Part shown: positions 51,689-63,259 of the stretch, piece after piece | Position numbering within the stretch: position 1 is the stretch's first letter | How the letters are laid out: every line of letters begins with the position of its first letter | Source of the DNA: Breviolum minutum Mf 1.05b.01 | Taxonomy: Eukaryota; Sar; Dinophyceae; Suessiales; Symbiodiniaceae | Assembly (NCBI GenBank): GCA_000507305.1 | Contig: DF241034.1 | Span: forward strand, 29,023 to 93,022 | Direction: 5' to 3' | Length of the DNA: 64,000 nucleotides | Notes under the pieces: generated by a model | What the model was told of the DNA's origin: nothing | The model's database searches: none | The model's input: the letters and a program-made list of their open reading frames with translations, nothing else | Translations under genes and position numbers: made by a program

Positions 51689-51777
51689 TACCCTCTGGTA
51701 AACTAACATAGCCATGGATATTAATGCATCTTGGAACTGTGCGTTTGCCACTGCCATGTCAGTTTTACCAGAGTGTA
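51689..51777. mobile_element. MITE-like element, family B copy 18
   Basis: TACCCTCTGGTAAACTAACA then TAGCCATGGA; right TGCCATGTCAGTTTTACCAG then AGTGTA. Confidence 0.75.
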
Positions 51778-51825
51778 CACTGATTATGTAAGAAGAATTC
51801 CCACATTGGGCCATGATGATCCCCA

Positions 51826-51932
51826 TACTGTTGATGGAAGAAATCCTGCACCAGTTGAGGTTGGTAGTTTACCTTATTATTTACAGGGTTTCATACATCC
51901 CTGGCGGTGCAGGACTTCTTCCATCAAACGTA
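51826..51932. mobile_element. MITE-like element, family C copy 7
   Basis: TACTGTTGATGGAAGAAATC then CTGCACCAG; right GGTGCAGGACTTCTTCCATC then AAACGTA. Confidence 0.75.
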
Positions 51933-52019
51933 GTAAGAAGTATCCCCAACAAACATCAACCAACCAACGTTGCTGCTGACTTATTCACTCACCCTTCGCA
52001 TTCTTTCTAGCTACAGACT

Positions 52020-53500
52020 ACAGACTCCCTCTCAAGTTGCCGTCAAATTTTGCCACAGAAGGCCGGTCAACTTAAAAAAAAAAACCTTCTGTCCATTCCC
52101 AGCCCGTTTATCAAAGACAAAAAAACAAGAATCCTAAAATGGCCCAAAAAAACAAAGAAAAACAAGAAAAGTAGTAGGTTCCTCCTCCCAAAAAAGCTTC
52201 GTTTCCATTCTTTTCTTTTCCTTTCCCCCCACAAAAAAACACCACCCAAACAAAAAAAAACGTAGAAAAAACACGGGGGGTTTTCCCCCATGTCCAACCA
52301 CCACCCCAACCACCATCGAAGTCCCAACATCATGACCTCCTGCACCAGGTAAGACCAAGGTTTTCCCCCGGAAGTCGGGGGAGAAATCGTCGATACAAGG
52401 CGTCTCAGGTGAAACGATTCGTCGAAGATAATGATGTTCATGGGAAGGCGGTTTTGAAAAGGGGGATTGCCATTTCTCAACCGAAAAAAAATCAGGAAGA
52501 ACAAAAAGTATATATAATGTTTGCGATTTGCGACTCTCAATATAATGGCTTTTGATACTAACAACGAAAGGGGTTTTTTTTAGAGAGCTTGAGGTGACCT
52601 TTTCTTGGGGAAAGGTTCCGCATCTGCAAGGAGAGGGGGGGGGTCCGAAGGACACTTTCTCAACAGTGCAAATGAGGTACAACTTTCATCGCTCGAGCTT
52701 CCGGCAGGAAATCCGCTGAATTGATGGTTGAAGCCCCAAGGTGAAAATTCTACACGCTGGCTGGTGATTTGTTCAATTTTTGTTGCTTAGTTCTTAAAAG
52801 ACGATTTGCGGCAAAAAAGTCACCATTTTTTTTTTGCTTCAACATATTTTCCGATAAATAGAAGTCTTAGTCTTAGTCTCATTTCTTATATATCTAACTA
52901 CTTGTAATGAGCTAGCATTTTCTTGTTGCCCATGCCTGCTCTCCATTCCCTTACGGAAAACGATATCCTCAAAAATGTGTTCGCTAACATATCCGAAGTG
53001 GTCTTGATATCAAAATCCTGCAGGTAACAGTCATAGATCACCACAACCATGGCTCCAATGGCATCCGAGGTCCCAGGATATAAAAAGAAATCATGGCTAA
53101 TTACGTAGGGATCTCAAAAATATAACACTTGTAGAAAAGAGACTTCATCATCCGTACACTAGATAGTACACTATACTATACAATGCTCTACATCAACCTA
53201 CATTGTATTTGTTGTTGAAGAAAAAAATACTTCACGAAACAAAAAGATGATGACAGTAGTTTCCAGCTCACCTTTTTTTCCCCGAAGTTTTCTGTCTTTT
53301 TCGTGTCAAATCTTCCCAAAAGGGCGCGCTGCCAGGAAGTGAGACTCAAGGTCCGGCTTTGGGAGAGTCAGCTCCTGTCACAGCAATGTGGAGAAGGGAA
53401 GTTTGAAATTGGAGTACTTTGAAGTACGGAATGGGGGGCCATCCTCACTATGAAAAAAAAATAACGCAAAGAAAAATAAAAACGTATTTTTCAGGATGCC
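52020..53500. other. Low-complexity and unassigned DNA
   Basis: A/C-rich tract at 52,070-52,320 yields long Phe/Leu-rich minus-strand frames that are composition artefacts. A minus-strand reading at about 52,420-52,340 (RRIVSPETPCIDDFSPDFRG then KTLVLPGAG) could be an exon. TATA-rich words occur near 52,880 and 53,160. Otherwise nothing recognised. Confidence 0.35.
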
Positions 53501-53512
53501 TTTCAATTTGAT

Positions 53513-53591
53513 CTACTCATCAAGATCCATGGCTGCATGTGATGCCGTTTCCCCCCTTGTGCCTGGTACTTTCCTCAGGATCGCTTGACAG
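53513..53591 (-). CDS. Minus-strand terminal exon-like segment
   Basis: After a TCAAG acceptor the minus strand reads AILRKVPGTRGETASHAAMD then LDE and TAG at 53,513. Short, hydrophilic. The ATG/ACG repeat just upstream (53,750) is not part of it. Confidence 0.3.
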
Positions 53592-53749
53592 AAACGGTTT
53601 ATTGGGTGCCATATGATCTTCGTCTCAATTGTCTGCTCAGAACAGAAAAAACACCATAGCAATCGATCTAATGAAGGATTGTTGCTGCCAAAAATAATTG
53701 CTAACGCAGACAAATTGAGGTCCATGTGTTTTCTCGTGAACGATCTAAC

Positions 53750-53751
<2 letters not shown>

Positions 53752-53780
<29 letters not shown>

Positions 53781-53818
53781 CGACGACGACGACGACGACG
53801 ATGATGATGATGACGATG
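53752..53818. repeat. ATG/ACG trinucleotide microsatellite
   Basis: GATGATGATG units turning into ACGACG units and back; His/Arg runs on the minus strand are artefacts. Confidence 0.9.
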
Positions 53819-54484
53819 AATCAAGGTGGATGAAGATAGAAGATGGAAGATAATGATGGATTTTCATCCCATCTTATCAAAGGAAGTCGACCTGAGATTC
53901 CAAGCACAAGAGGCGTGCGTTCATCTCCTTTCTTGACCTGGAGCAGCTGGGGGTAAAACACCGAAGATTCCTTACTACCCGTTCCTTATAGGGGCCCCAT
54001 AACTCCATTTATAACTGGTTTTTTGGGCCCACCTTGCACTCACCCAAAAAACAAATTGTTTGAGATTCCAAGGCACTCCCAAATATTGCAGGAAAAAATA
54101 GCCCGAAGCCATGCCTGTCACAGGGAAGAAACACACACACAACTTGCTGTGCAAGCGTGGCGGTTTGAAAAGCATCTTCACATCTTGACATGTTGACATC
54201 TATTTTTCGCCTTTAGGCTTACAGAAAACGCAAGGATTCCTGAATTGAAAGATATGGATAAGAGTCCAAAGGTGTCAAGGAAATTGATATTACACCTTTC
54301 ATGGCTACCTTTCAGGAAGTACAGAAATTTTAGATCAAGGCCTCACAAACGTTGGCGTTGTCAAAAACACACGTGGACAAATTTGACACGAATTGGACAA
54401 ATGTTCAAAAAAAGTCACTGCTGAAAAATATGCGCAATCGTCAAATTGGATTATTTCCCCAAATCTCGAGATGAAGATTCCAAA

Positions 54485-54614
54485 ACTGGTTGGTGGTTTC
54501 AACCCATCTGAAAAATATGCTGGTCAAATTGGATCATTTCCTCTGGTATCGGGGTGAAAATGAAAAATGTTTGAGTTGCCACCAACCAGAAAAATAGTTG
54601 AAACCACCAGGTCG
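54485..54614. mobile_element. Family A element (copy 10) with extra terminal fragment
   Basis: CTGGTTGGTGGTTTCAACCC, GCTGGTCAAATTGGATCATT, GTTGCCACCAACCAG to 54,589, followed by AGTTGAAACCACCAGG, a second copy of the right end. A partial interior copy also lies at 54,425-54,480, so this is a compound of two elements. Confidence 0.65.
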
Positions 54615-54662
54615 TCATTGGAGGCTTTCACTCTTGCCCAATCCTTCAACCCCCCAGGTCAC

Positions 54663-55042
54663 CTCCAATACCACACATCAGCACCCAGAAGAGGCTGCCA
54701 AATCTGGCCGGCAAGGAATTGTCGAGCCAGGAAAAAAAAACGGCCTTACTTTAAATGAAATACGGGTAGGTTTATAGGGATCCTTATACTGGTTGATTAC
54801 AATCCCCATATAACTGGGGTAGTATAATCCCCTCTATACCCTAAACAACCAGGGGCCCTTTTTTCATTGCTCATGTCAACATCTTCCGGTTCTTCATGAC
54901 GTGAAAAATCAAGCAGAGTCCACTAAGATCATCTCACCTGAAACATGGTTTCGTCACCCTACTCATTCATATTCCCTATCCCTTGCAGCCACCTACCCAG
55001 GTCCCAGTAGCCACGTGGTTCGCCATTGCCACTCAACACCTC
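54663..55042 (-). CDS. Minus-strand exon-like segments, unknown
   Basis: At about 55,042-54,998 the minus strand reads VLSGNGEPRGYWDLG before a GT donor (GTAGGT). At about 54,735-54,663 it reads FLARQFLAGQIWQPLLGADV then WYWR before GTGACC. Both are aromatic-rich and ordered on the same strand. A family H element lies between. No acceptor was found for the second, so confidence is low. Confidence 0.3.
54772..54872. mobile_element. Family H repeat copy
   Basis: TATAGGGATCCTTATACTGG, ATTACAATCCCCATATAACT, GGGGTAGTATAATCCCCTCT and ACAACCAGGG; same layout as 48,344. Confidence 0.65.
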
Positions 55043-55601
55043 TACATGAAAACGTCCATCATTGTTTAAACGAATCCGACTCTCTGGTTTTTATCTCTTG
55101 ATTCCTGGTTCAGCAAATGAATACATGTTTTTCTTTAAGGCACCAATCAATGACTCCATGATTTTTGCCACCAAGTGACGAAGAATACCACCAGTGCAGC
55201 CATAGCCAAGGTGGGTAAAGTCGTGGTGCTATTCTCCTAAGGTCATGATGCCATGAATGGTGGGGAAAACCCATTCCATTACCATGCAAGTCCAAGACTG
55301 CAAAAATAACTGTACCCTGGATTTGTTAATTCAAAATCGTCAGTAAAACAATGGTCTTTACAGGAAAAACACTAAAAGTAATGGTCTTTGGAATCCCAGG
55401 AATAATGATGGTTGATCAATACGGATTCCCAAAGTAGTTTGTTATACAGTAATCCGCACGACACGTTCCTTGGTACCTTGAGGAACTTGGGTTTTTTGCA
55501 CTACTCGTTTGCTGTATGATGAAATTTGTTAATCGCTAGCAAGGCAATTAGAAGTTCTGAAGAGCTAGTTTAGTAGAGATGTTCATCCAATGGTAAAATG
55601 A

Positions 55602-55723
55602 TACAGTTGATGGAAGACATCCCAAACAACCAGGTAACCACATGGGATGAAAAGAACCTTGTAAATAATGGGAGAATCTACCAACCTCAACTGGTTAGCC
55701 GGATTTCTCAACCATCAACAGTA
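55602..55723. mobile_element. MITE-like element, family C copy 8
   Basis: TACAGTTGATGGAAGACATC at the left, ATTTCTCAACCATCAACAGT at the right, inner TTGTAAATAATGGGAGAATC. Confidence 0.75.
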
Positions 55724-55729
55724 GTACTG

Positions 55730-57190
55730 CAGAAGTAGCTCTTCCCATGATTGTTGGCAGGGGTGAGCTTAGGGCCCCGTGGTTCCGGACTCTTTGGATA
55801 GCTTGCCAAATTGTAAGCTACGAAAACAAGAAGTTTGAAGACAAGGTAAAACCCCAGGGAAATGTACAAATTCTCCTTATTTCTATCCATTTTGGATAAC
55901 TTTTCAAGCAACCTCCAATACACACCAGGGTTTTTTGAAAAAAGTTTGCAAAAAAAAATGAGATTGAAAGCTGAGACCATTGATCGTTGATCAAAATCAC
56001 ATATGTTTCTCTGAGAACAAGACCATCACGGTTCCACTATAGTAAAACCTTGGCTGCCATTCTGAGTGAAACTTGAGACAAATGCAAAAGCTTAGCATCC
56101 CAAAGGGACATTTTCCTGAGAACTAACACTCAAAAACCTCTCATTCAAAAGGTTGGAACGAGGAATTGAGATCCCAAATCCCTTTTTGGGGTCACCCCAA
56201 ATCGCATCTTTTCACGCATTTCAGAAGTTGGCGGCTCAAACCTGAGGATCTTGCAGGTGGCAGGCAATTTCACAACCTCCATAGTAGAAGAAGAGGATGC
56301 AACCTCCAGCCACAATCAAAGGAGTTAAAATCCCTCCGTTGAATTTCCAGAAAGCTGATTTTTCTCAGTTCTTGAAAAGTCACCTTGGTTGTTATCAAAC
56401 ACCTTTTAAGGTGTATGTGATTTGGATCATCAAAAATCAAAAGTAGTACCATAGTTTTTGTAAGATTTGTTCATATCTTCGGCTCCCTCCCTACATCCAC
56501 CCCTCTATCTGTGGCACCTGATAGCGCAGTCCAACCAAAGATGAGCTGCATTAGCAAGCCGCTGGACTGCCCAGGTGTCCATTTTTTGACCCGGCAAAAC
56601 ACAGTGAACACCACAGACAAACGACCGCCTAGGGAGGAAGTTAGAGTGTTCCCGAAATGCTTGGGTTGTATCCTGAAATTCTATGAAATTCTGGGATCTT
56701 CTGCTTCTTTTCCAGGTAGCTCTGTTTCACATGTTCCAAAGGGCCCCTACTTGGAAGAGGAAAACAGGCATCCAACGCCACGTGTTTTGCAACGTTTGAA
56801 ACTTACATCAGCGCGCCTGCAAGATCAGCGATAAACCAAACCATTGTGCTGGTAGTTTTGGACCTGAATCTTTAATTCTAGGCCCACAACATGTGCCTTT
56901 CATCCAGTGCTTTCTGCAACATGCCTTTCAGCAGCTCAACTTCATTGGCTTTTTCAAAAGTTACGTTATTTTCCAAGACTCGCAAAGCTTCAAAAAGATA
57001 GTAGAGTAGATGCACATCGCATCAAACTGTGCTTCCCCATCAAACTGGGAATCTCTGTTGCCGGCAGTTCCTAACACCAACTTGATTGTTGGTGGTCAGA
57101 GCTCCCAGTAACTAACACTGCCAGAGCAGTGTCACCCCACATCGAAATACATCGACGTCAACCCACAGATTTCCAAGGTTTTACAGTAAC
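55730..57190. other. Mostly unassigned, possible exon near 56.5 kb
   Basis: Around 56,510-56,575 both strands read open (minus: DTWAVQRLANAAHLWLDCAI; plus: SAVQPKMSCISKPLDCPG), so strand is undecided. A fragment like a family B end lies at about 56,115. Nothing else was recognised. Confidence 0.3.
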
Positions 57191-57227
57191 CAGTCTAACC
57201 CCTCCAAGTTTTTTCAAAACCACGTAA

Positions 57228-58617
57228 GGTTGAAGCTACATCTTTGGTTTCAAAAAGCTGGCTCCTATTTGTTTTTTCCAGATCCAGTGGACTCCAGTGT
57301 TCTTTCCGTTCAGATGCCAGGATCTGAAGCAGGATATCTGTGGGACCAGAACCCTGACTGAAAGACTGAAAGACTCTGTGTCTTCTGTTTTGTGTTGCAA
57401 GCAGATTCGAGTAAATTTCCACAATGCTTGAAGAAAAATGGTACCAACTCTTCAGTTGGCATCTGAATGTTCTGATCTTTCCGTGGCGTTTTGTAGTCCC
57501 CCTTTGTAATTCATGTTTAACATCCAAAAAGTATGCGAAACTCTCCCAACAATATCTTGGCGTCCAAATAAAACTACACAGAAAAGGTTCTTAAAAAAAG
57601 AACTATTTTCGGGCTTTTGGAGCCCACAGAACTTTCCTGAAAAAATCTTCTTGAAAGTGATGTTGTCATGTTGCCATGTTGCCATGGCACCACATTTTCA
57701 TGGCCTCGAATCTGTTCGCTGCACCGTTCCTTCGCTGCAGCTTCCTTTCGTTCAAATGTTGCAATAAATTCGGGCCTTCCTTCGCTCAGGTGTTCGAGGG
57801 GTCACCTGTCCAAAAAGCTGAAAGAGTTTCATGGATCTTGGGGGCGTATTGACATAGGCTCCAAGGTCAAGGATTTCTTAAGCCATTCAAATGTTGAATG
57901 ACGGAAGTTTCTGATCAATTTGTTATCTCACGTTGTATCAGAACCTTAAAATCTACATTTAAATCTAACAAAACCATGGACCATGATCTGAAAGTCTTGG
58001 AGTCTTGGTCAAAAGTGTATCAGTGTATCAAAAATTAAACTCTGTTTAAGTGGTCCACTTTAGGGACATCTTATATACTCTTCCTCCCACAAGCATAGTT
58101 AAATGGAAAATGTGTATCTCCAAGATGATCGGTTCATTAAAATCAGCGTAGTTTTCCACTTCCATGATTATGGGAGAAAGGGTACCCTTTCCTGCACATT
58201 TCGCCTGAATTTCATGGAGCTCTTTCTCCAAAGACTTCGAGGGTACCAGCTCATCACCGTCGTAACGAAGAAGACCTGCATGGTGACGGTGGTACCATCA
58301 GTGATGCCATGGAGACACCAGGATAACTTGGATACCTCAAAATCATCTTCCAACTTCTTGCTTGAATTGGTTTTTTAATCAATTCCACAACAAAAATATA
58401 CAAACTCCCTTCCCTTTTTTGTTTGCCCCCAAAATTGGCCTTTTTTCAAGAAAACGCGAAGTAAAGCTCGCAACTCACCTCAGTCATCAGTCAGTAGACA
58501 CCATGTGTCGGTTTCACCGCAGCGTGGATGGAAATTTGTGGCGCCAAGTCTCCGAGGCTTCGTGGGCAATGTTGCTGAAGACTTGCAGCAGCACCCGCAA
58601 CGCCACCGGATAAGGAT
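57228..58617 (-). CDS. Minus-strand multi-exon gene, unknown protein
   Basis: Exon-like readings in 5' to 3' order: about 58,617-58,520 (RHPYPVALRVLLQVFSNIAH, EASETWRHKFPSTLR) ending at a GT donor; about 58,355-58,275 (KLEDDFEVSKLSWCLHGITD, GTTVTMQ); directly abutting in another frame 58,273-58,115 (LLRYDGDELVPSKSLEKELH, EIQAKCAGKGTLSPIIMEVE, NYADFNEPIILE); about 57,440-57,228 (SIVEIYSNLLATQNRRHRVF, DILLQILASERKEHWSPLDL, EKTNRSQLFETKDVAS). The two abutting pieces in different frames leave no room for an intron and suggest a one-base indel near 58,265. Family unknown. Confidence 0.45.
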
Positions 58618-58659
58618 GGCGCTAGGCCTTGTCATCGACGAATGGTCGGATTTGCGGGG

Positions 58660-59465
58660 GTGAAAGTTTTCGAGATCATTTGTTAGGTTTCAGTGGCTTC
58701 CTATACGTTGGGTATGTCGATATGTCTCTCTGAACATTTTGCTGGAGGAAATGATGTCATGAAATTTTTGGATTCATAGGACGCGATAGCTGGTGGATGT
58801 CTGTTTGTTGGGATCATCTAATTCTGAGACACAAAAAACAACTTTCGAAATCAAGTTTGAAAAAATCCCCCGAAAATTCTGTTGGTTTCAACCAAAACCA
58901 GACCGTTTCTTAGGGTGAAGCACCCTGATCACACCAACGTGAAGCTGGCATTGCTCTTTGCTTAGTGGTGAACTGGTTGGTTTGAGGTCCTATTCTAAGG
59001 ATATCGAGTAAGAAAAAACACCAACCCCAAGCAAGAAGCACAAGGAGCAAGCAAACAGCTTGCAACAAACATCAACATCTAAGCAAATCAAGAAGCACCA
59101 AACCTGCTGCAAGGAGGGACTTGAAACCAAATTCCATCTCCGCGGATGCCTGGCAAACAGACATGTTTTTTTCCAAAAATGGATTCAGATAATGATAACT
59201 TTGGTTGAAAAAATGTCATGGCATTCAATTTCCAACATTTTTGGCTTTTCTCTTTTCTGTTTCAAGTTAACAACTTCACCCGCCCAAAAACCATAGCAAA
59301 AAAAAGAACCCAACAGGGTGAACACCACCACACCTTGGGAACCACTCCAATGCCATCAAACCATTCAGTAAAGCTCTTGGGAGGCTCCTGCATTCAACAC
59401 ACAACCCCAAAAATTCATTGTTTAGAAATCACCATCAAGCCATCCATGCCTGGCTTTGTGGTTTT
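58660..59465. other. No gene recognised
   Basis: AAGCAAGAAGCA-type repeats near 59,020-59,100; no convincing exon or MITE end. Confidence 0.35.
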
Positions 59466-59466
59466 T

Positions 59467-59567
59467 AAACCACCAACCCATTTGAAAGATATGCGCATCA
59501 AATTGGATCATCTTCCCCCAATTTTCGGAGAGAAAATTCCAAAAATCTTTGAGTTGCCACCACCTGG
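59467..59567. mobile_element. Family A element, rearranged (copy 11)
   Basis: AAACCACCAACCCATTTGAA, GCATCAAATTGGATCATCTT and GAGTTGCCACCACCTGG match the family A interior and right end of the copy at 54,485. Confidence 0.5.
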
Positions 59568-60819
59568 ACCTAGCAAGCTTAAGCTTAATAAGCTCTACAA
59601 CTTTCAAAGTCATGTAAATCACAAGCGTTTTTTGTTTTTTTTCCTCCCAGGCATTCCTTCAGCAAAACCACCACAGGTTTGCGCTCTGTGGGTTTGGTGA
59701 CTTCGTAGACGGAGGGTTGGCAAGCCTTGGCTGAATTTGAACCATAAAAATCCTGGGTTGGTTCGTAAAGGTTGGTTGGTTAACATGCCTGGTTGGTTGG
59801 ATCCTTAAACATCCGTTCATTATAGGTATTTTCTACATTTTAAGTTATTTCATATTTGAGCTAATCATCACGGCATATAACTGAGGTATATAGTTTTTCA
59901 TCCCCAACCAACTAGGGTTCTTTGATCACTTGCTCATCTCCCCTGATGAATCGGCTGCGCAGATCCGAGCACTCCCGCATAGAGCAGCACTGCTTGTTGT
60001 GCTTCTATGAAAGTCCAACCACAGGAGCGCAAACGCTGCTGCACCTGGTAAAACCATGTCTAAAAAATTATCTATAATTATCTTTTTGTGCCTGGAATTT
60101 TTCTGTCATTATGGCAAGAGAGAATCGACTCTGGACTTATTTTTCCACGCGAAACTAACCAAAATACAAATGAGATCAGAGAAGTTTCTTCAAAGTGATT
60201 CAAGTACGTCTAAGCATGTTCTCTACTCTGCTTTTAACTTCATATCTTCAAGGGGCAACAAAGTTCCATCGATGTATACGTTGTTTGTTTCAAATTCAGG
60301 TGCTCCCCCCGGTCACTAACAGCAACAAAATGAAGCTTCGTCTTTTTCGCCTTAGAAATTGGTGCTCTGGAAATCACGGCTTTATTTTTTAAAAAAAAGA
60401 TCACCACAACAAATTAACCCCCAACTTCGGGAGGTCGTCGTAACTTTCTCAACTTTCAACTTCGCCAACTTCGGGGAGGATTGCGAAGTCACACCTTTCG
60501 CACCTCTGGAAGACTTGGCTCAATGCAATCCTTGTAGAAACTCTCGATGACCTCCCGCATGGTCAGCACACGAGCAGGATCCACTGTAGCCTCCAATTTC
60601 CTGGTCATGAGCAACAGAGATGGCCTTCGGGGGTTTGTTTAGTGGCCTGGGATGTCATTTTGAAATTGAAGTCATCACAAAACCAAACTTGAATCTAAAA
60701 TATGAAATCGGAAAACCTGGAACTATCTACTTCAAAATTGTGACTCTTTGTCAAATCATATTACCATATAACTTTTTGTATACATACACATATAATATAC
60801 GTATAAACATACAAGGAGT

Positions 60820-63034
60820 TTATGCACTCCAACGCACTTTTTGGATTGTTTCGCGATCCAATCCTCCCATCCGCCCAATGCACCTGGTCGAATCCTCCTG
60901 TACACTTGGCTCCGGCTTCGGTACAGGAATCGCACCATACCATTCGTCAAAGCCTCCAACGGGTGAAAAACAAAAAGAACCTGCCGCTGTGAAAAAAAAA
61001 CAACCAGGATTTTTTGTGGTGGCTGAAACTCTTGATCATGTTTCTTAAACCTCGACAAAACACAAGAAATGTAATATGCTTTTATATTTTCCTTTTTGTT
61101 GTTACCTTTCAAAACACGACACGTTTTTGAAAAAACAACACCAATCGCTTTCACACTGGAAACCACTACTGTTTTTGATGCTCCGCATCGTCAATCGCCT
61201 GGTGGTGGTTGACGCAAGAGGATACAGGGTGGCTCACCGGCAAAGGGTGGCACCACGAAATATCGCGCAGCATCCGAAGCACATACCTCTCGGGTCGGTC
61301 GGTCGGTTCCTGAATATCTCCCACCAATATGAAGGATACCAACGGAAAAATGCCAAACAAACAGGCCGAAGCCATGAATATCCATGAATCTTGAACATTC
61401 ATGTGGGCTGCCATGTCACCAGAGCATGAAGAGGATATTGAAAACATTGAGCCTTCCTCGACTCCTCCCATAGCCATGGTTCAGTGAAAAGGGCCCTGGA
61501 ATTATCCTGGTCAATTATCATCTTGGAGGTACCTACTCCCCTCGCCCTTTACAGGAAGAGTTCATTGGATCCTTACGATGGATCTACCCTTCCCTCAACG
61601 AGTTCCATAGCACTTCCCACTTCCCAAGGTGTTTTTAATGATTTTTCCGACTTCACACGGTGGAAAACGCGCACTGCAGCAGCAGCGCGTAACTCTGGAT
61701 TCAGCCATTGGCGCGAAGGCTTCAGCAAGCGTTTCAACTGGCCGATGCTGGATGCTGGTTGCCGTGGGCATGGTGGTAACCCATGTGCGAAAGCGGCAGT
61801 TGCAACCAAAGCTGTTTTGAAGGAACAAGGTATGCAAAGTAAAATCATTCAAAAACGCTTCGTCTTAGAAAAAGCATCATTCATGGACTATAATTAGCAC
61901 TACCAGCCATGTGCTTCACCATTTACTGCTTGATTCAAATAAAAAACACAGATTTTTTCCAACCAGCAAATGCCCAAACCAAAGACGCCTCTCCCAGGAA
62001 TGGCTTCTTGTAATCCCTATACAAACTCTCCACCGCAGTCAACAAAGCGAGCTTATAACCTGCCGTTTTGTGGCAGGTGGCGTTTGTGGTATACTGATGG
62101 GTCCTTGTATCCAACTAAAAAGAACCTGCCATGTATCTTGGATGAATTATAGTATTTCAACCTGGCTTTCCCTCAAAATAAGGGTCAACTTGAAGGGGAA
62201 CGGATTCGGAACTTAAAATCTACCTTTTGCGGCTTGGATCCCAGGTCACGTGACATCACCAAGAAACGTTCCAGGCGCTGAGGATTCTCACTAAGGCTCT
62301 CTGGCAGAGGGACCTTACCTGGCGAAGCTCGAACACGACTCCAAAAACTGGTCACTTAGATTCTTAGAGAAATGATTTCCTTTTACAATAGGGTCATAAA
62401 TTTCTATGTTCTTATGATTCTGGGAGGAAGGATATATGCCTCAAATGGGTGAAAAACACCATCAGACTTCTCTTCATCACGCCCTTTTTGCAGAGCGAGA
62501 CAGCATTGATCTGTTGGAACCGAACACTGCACATAGGTCCGTCCCCTTTGGACAAGACTTTTCAGTATTCCCTTTTGGGATTCTGTATAATATATGCACA
62601 TTCAACCCTTACAAGGCACATTTGGGAATGATTTCAAGGGATCTATCAGGAAATGGTGATTCTTATTGCAGATCCTCAGTAGATAACTTCAACCCTTCAT
62701 GCTCCGTCGTTGTTTCGGTCGCTTCCACCTTTCCCTCTTTGCCCTTGCGCCGTGCCGCCCGTTGCCGTGCCGTTGCCGCCCCACCGCCCGCATCGTGAAA
62801 GGTGCGGACGCGTGCCACGTTGGCCACGCCAACCTCCGGCAGCTCGGCGAAGTTGATATCCTCCGAACGCCGCGAGTCCGTCCAATCCTCCCCGCACTCC
62901 ACCAGTTGCACCCGTTCCTCCAACCGCTGGTGCCACCGCACCCGGCGCTTGGCCGGAACGGCAGCTGTGGGGATACGGAGCGACCGATCCTCATCACTGC
63001 TATCGAAGGCATCAGGAAGTTGTAGAAAGTCCAT
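60820..63034 (-). CDS. Minus-strand four-exon gene, unknown protein
   Basis: Four exons join in phase. Exon 1, 63,034-62,743, from ATG (MDFLQLPDAFDSSDEDRS, AKRRVRWHQRLEERVQLVEC, DWTDSRRSEDINFAELPEVG) ends at a GC donor. Exon 2, 61,811-61,659, after AAAACAG: LVATAAFAHGLPPCPRQPAS, QLKRLLKPSRQWLNPELRAA, GT donor. Exon 3, 61,309-61,199, after TTCAG: EVCASDAARYFVVPPFAGEP then PCILLRQPPP, GC donor. Exon 4, 60,953-60,820: FDEWYGAIPVPKPEPSVQED, STRCIGRMGGLDRETIQKVR then WSA and TAA. The predicted protein is about 230 residues. KRRVRW in exon 1 resembles an RVxF/W-type PP1-docking motif, which is only a guess. The reading upstream of the ATG is open to about 63,259, so the true start may be further 5'. 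GC content is higher in exon 1 than around it. Confidence 0.6.
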
Positions 63035-63259
63035 CTTACCATTCAACGCGGGCCCTGTGCGAAAGTTGCCTTTCCGGGCGATGCAACAAGCAGTTACCAT
63101 GTCAGGAGATGGTCTTGGCCTTGGCCTCACATCAGAACCTGCCACGCCCATTTCCGAGCATCGGAGTTGCCCTGGATGGGACCGTTTTCCCGAAAAGAGA
63201 TGGGATCGGATCGAGAAGCTGTTGAAGCTTACATAATAGAATTGTGAACATCTAAACAT

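Noticed and set aside
52067..52682. 165- and 182-codon minus-strand open frames rich in Phe, Leu and Trp
   Set aside because: The sequence is A/C homopolymer-rich on the plus strand; composition is not protein-like, apart from one possible short exon.
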